From Acridotheres tristis (Eukaryota; Chordata; Aves; Passeriformes; Sturnidae): a stretch of DNA of 64,000 nucleotides. Positions within the stretch are counted from its first letter, which is position 1, and every line of letters starts with the position of its first letter. The position numbers were made by a program, and so were the translations under genes. Shown one piece after another: positions 62,434 to 64,000 of this stretch. The notes under the pieces were generated by a model. That model had not been told where the DNA came from. It did no database searches and saw only the letters and a program-made list of their open reading frames with translations. The stretch lies in assembly GCA_037013685.1 (NCBI GenBank), contig CM072885.1:70953285-71017284 (forward strand). The letters run 5' to 3'.

Positions 62434-62674
62434 CTCTCCAGCCCTTCCCAAAAGTTGGAGCAGCTTCCAGACTTTATCTAATTTATGTTTAGCTAAGATG
62501 TTTTGCCTTCTCTGGAGCCAGGATGCTCTGCCATGCCTCCTTCCCCCCTGGCAGTGATCAAATGTAATGGGACCTGTCCCAGCTGTATTCTGTGCACAGA
62601 GGACCCTTGTGGATAAACCACATCTTGCACAGTCACAGCTGCTTAAGGGCTGATGCAAAATGCCTCTGCAAAGC

Positions 62675-62707
<33 letters not shown>

Positions 62708-64000
62708 AGAGATTTCGCTTATGGGATATTTATTTTTACTGTCTTGATCTTTAGTATGCCTCTTCAGAGAGTTTTCCTAAAATATTTTCCATTATTCTGC
62801 CATGTGAGTGAAAAGGGTAGCTAGAAATTTTATGTTTTTCTGTCATCTGCTACTTATTTCAGCTGGGAAGAAGAGCTGGTTTTCATGGGGCTGGGCAGGA
62901 AAGATCCACAGTGAACAATGATTGAATAGAATGAAAACCTGCATCCACAGCACCTTCTGCCCAGCTCTAGCACTGGGTGCAGCCATGCTGCAGATGAGTG
63001 TTCCTGGTAATTCCATCAGCCAAAAAGTCCAACTGCTCAAAGTCTGTGCATGACTTTTAGGTGAGGCACAAGTCCTTGAACTTCATGGGGACTCCTTGCA
63101 TATTAATCTGCTCCAGCCATCAGCAAACCCAAGGAAAAGTAAATTTAACCATGGAAAAGAGCTAATTAGATTGCACACAGTAACTTCCTTAGGAAAGCTG
63201 TGAGATTTGCATTTGGGGTCTGGGCCAGGAAATTTCCCAAACACCTCTGCTCATTGGGTAAGAATTAGGTTGGCAGCATCTGAGTGTAGGGAGTTTGTTA
63301 TTTCTAAGTTTAGGGCTGTGAATGAGCAGCTCATATAAAGCAACAGCTGGGAAACTCAGAAAAATTACAGTGAAGCACTAATTATTTTATATACTTTATT
63401 TTCTCAAAGTTTTAAATTCTTGGTGCAGAATGGAAGAGAGAGTAACACAGAGAATGTTTTATGTTATTCTTTAAGAAAAAACTTTTAAAATCATAGATTG
63501 GTTTTACATCAGTGTATACCTTTTTCACGTTTTTCTTCTTTGAAAACTTTTGAAGATTTTCTCCAGTGCATATGACCTACTGCTACACCTGTATATATGT
63601 CTAGAGATCTTGAGGTTGGTAAGACCATGTAGGCAAAACTTAAAACTTGTCTAAAAGATCTGGGGGTTAATTCAACAGCACAAAGCAACATAATCTGAAC
63701 TACCAAAATATGTTATTTTAAATCACAGATTATTGCTTGAAAAAATAATACAACAGGAAGAAACATATTCCCCTGGCCTGTAGCCACCTCAGAAACAGCA
63801 GAAGACAGTACCAAAATGAACATTTTCTGTGAAAAATTCACAGAGATGTATGCAGGTTGGTCTGTCTTCAGTCTGAGGGATTGAAATATAAATTCAGATT
63901 TGACATAGATTTAATAAACAATACCCCTTAATATATCATTCCTGGTTTAAATGGTGGATTACTCAGAGAGGGGGAAAAAAACCCACAGCATTTAATTAAG
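62434..64000. other. unique sequence
   Basis: It includes a 28-A run at 62678-62705. The sequence before this run has no AATAAA and no recognised gene match, so a processed pseudogene is not supported. Confidence 0.4.

Noticed and set aside
62430..62705. Processed pseudogene ending in an A run
   Set aside because: No AATAAA before the A run, no recognisable gene, and no target duplication seen.

Overview
The window looks like vertebrate nuclear DNA, most probably from a bird and perhaps a songbird. Five CR1 retroposon fragments can be recognised, including typical avian CR1 3' ends. There are no mammalian SINE or L1 signatures, and the background is AT-rich and CpG-poor with many simple repeats. 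I see no bacterial gene organisation, no tRNA or rRNA gene, no CRISPR array, and no protein family I can name. Almost all longer open reading frames fall in stop-free tandem repeats or low-complexity tracts and should not be read as genes.

Layout. 1-8 kb: mostly unique sequence with several exon-like segments on the minus strand (1005-1070, 4248-4359, 5769-5831, 6137-6183), a GC-richer block at 3345-3770, and a 24-bp minisatellite (4847-5235) inside an antisense CR1. 8-13 kb: a pentanucleotide mosaic (8296-8595), a possible solo LTR near 9.1-9.4 kb, a minisatellite of about 47 copies (11845-12723) and an A/C-rich tract. 15.9-17.3 kb: a 40-copy, 35-36-bp minisatellite. 19.2-20.5 kb: a sense CR1 3' end inflated from inside by a 55-bp array and a 109-bp duplication. 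22.8-23.7 kb: a GATATA-type array with higher-order structure. 27-31 kb: a cluster of exon-like, CpG-containing segments, mainly on the minus strand, plus a G-quadruplex-prone tract. 35.6-36.05 kb: a long (TTTC)n array. 38.8 kb: an AT heptamer array. 41.8-42.2 and 49.7-50.1 kb: CpG-retaining blocks. 49.24-49.66 kb: a 140-bp repeat in three copies. 53.0 kb: a second pentanucleotide mosaic. 55.8-56.5 kb: a 14/11-bp minisatellite of about 50 copies. 59.9-60.9 kb: an unexplained 311-codon ORF on the minus strand. 62.2-62.4 kb: a 60-bp repeat in four copies.

Interpretation. Tandem arrays cover about one tenth of the window, which is the most striking property here. At least two arrays arose inside CR1 copies. 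The exon-like segments have good splice sites and open frames, and several on the minus strand have compatible phases. None matches a protein I recognise, and such segments also arise by chance, so they are given as low-confidence candidates. The window may be an intron or intergenic part of a large gene region. I did not find a convincing new biological system.
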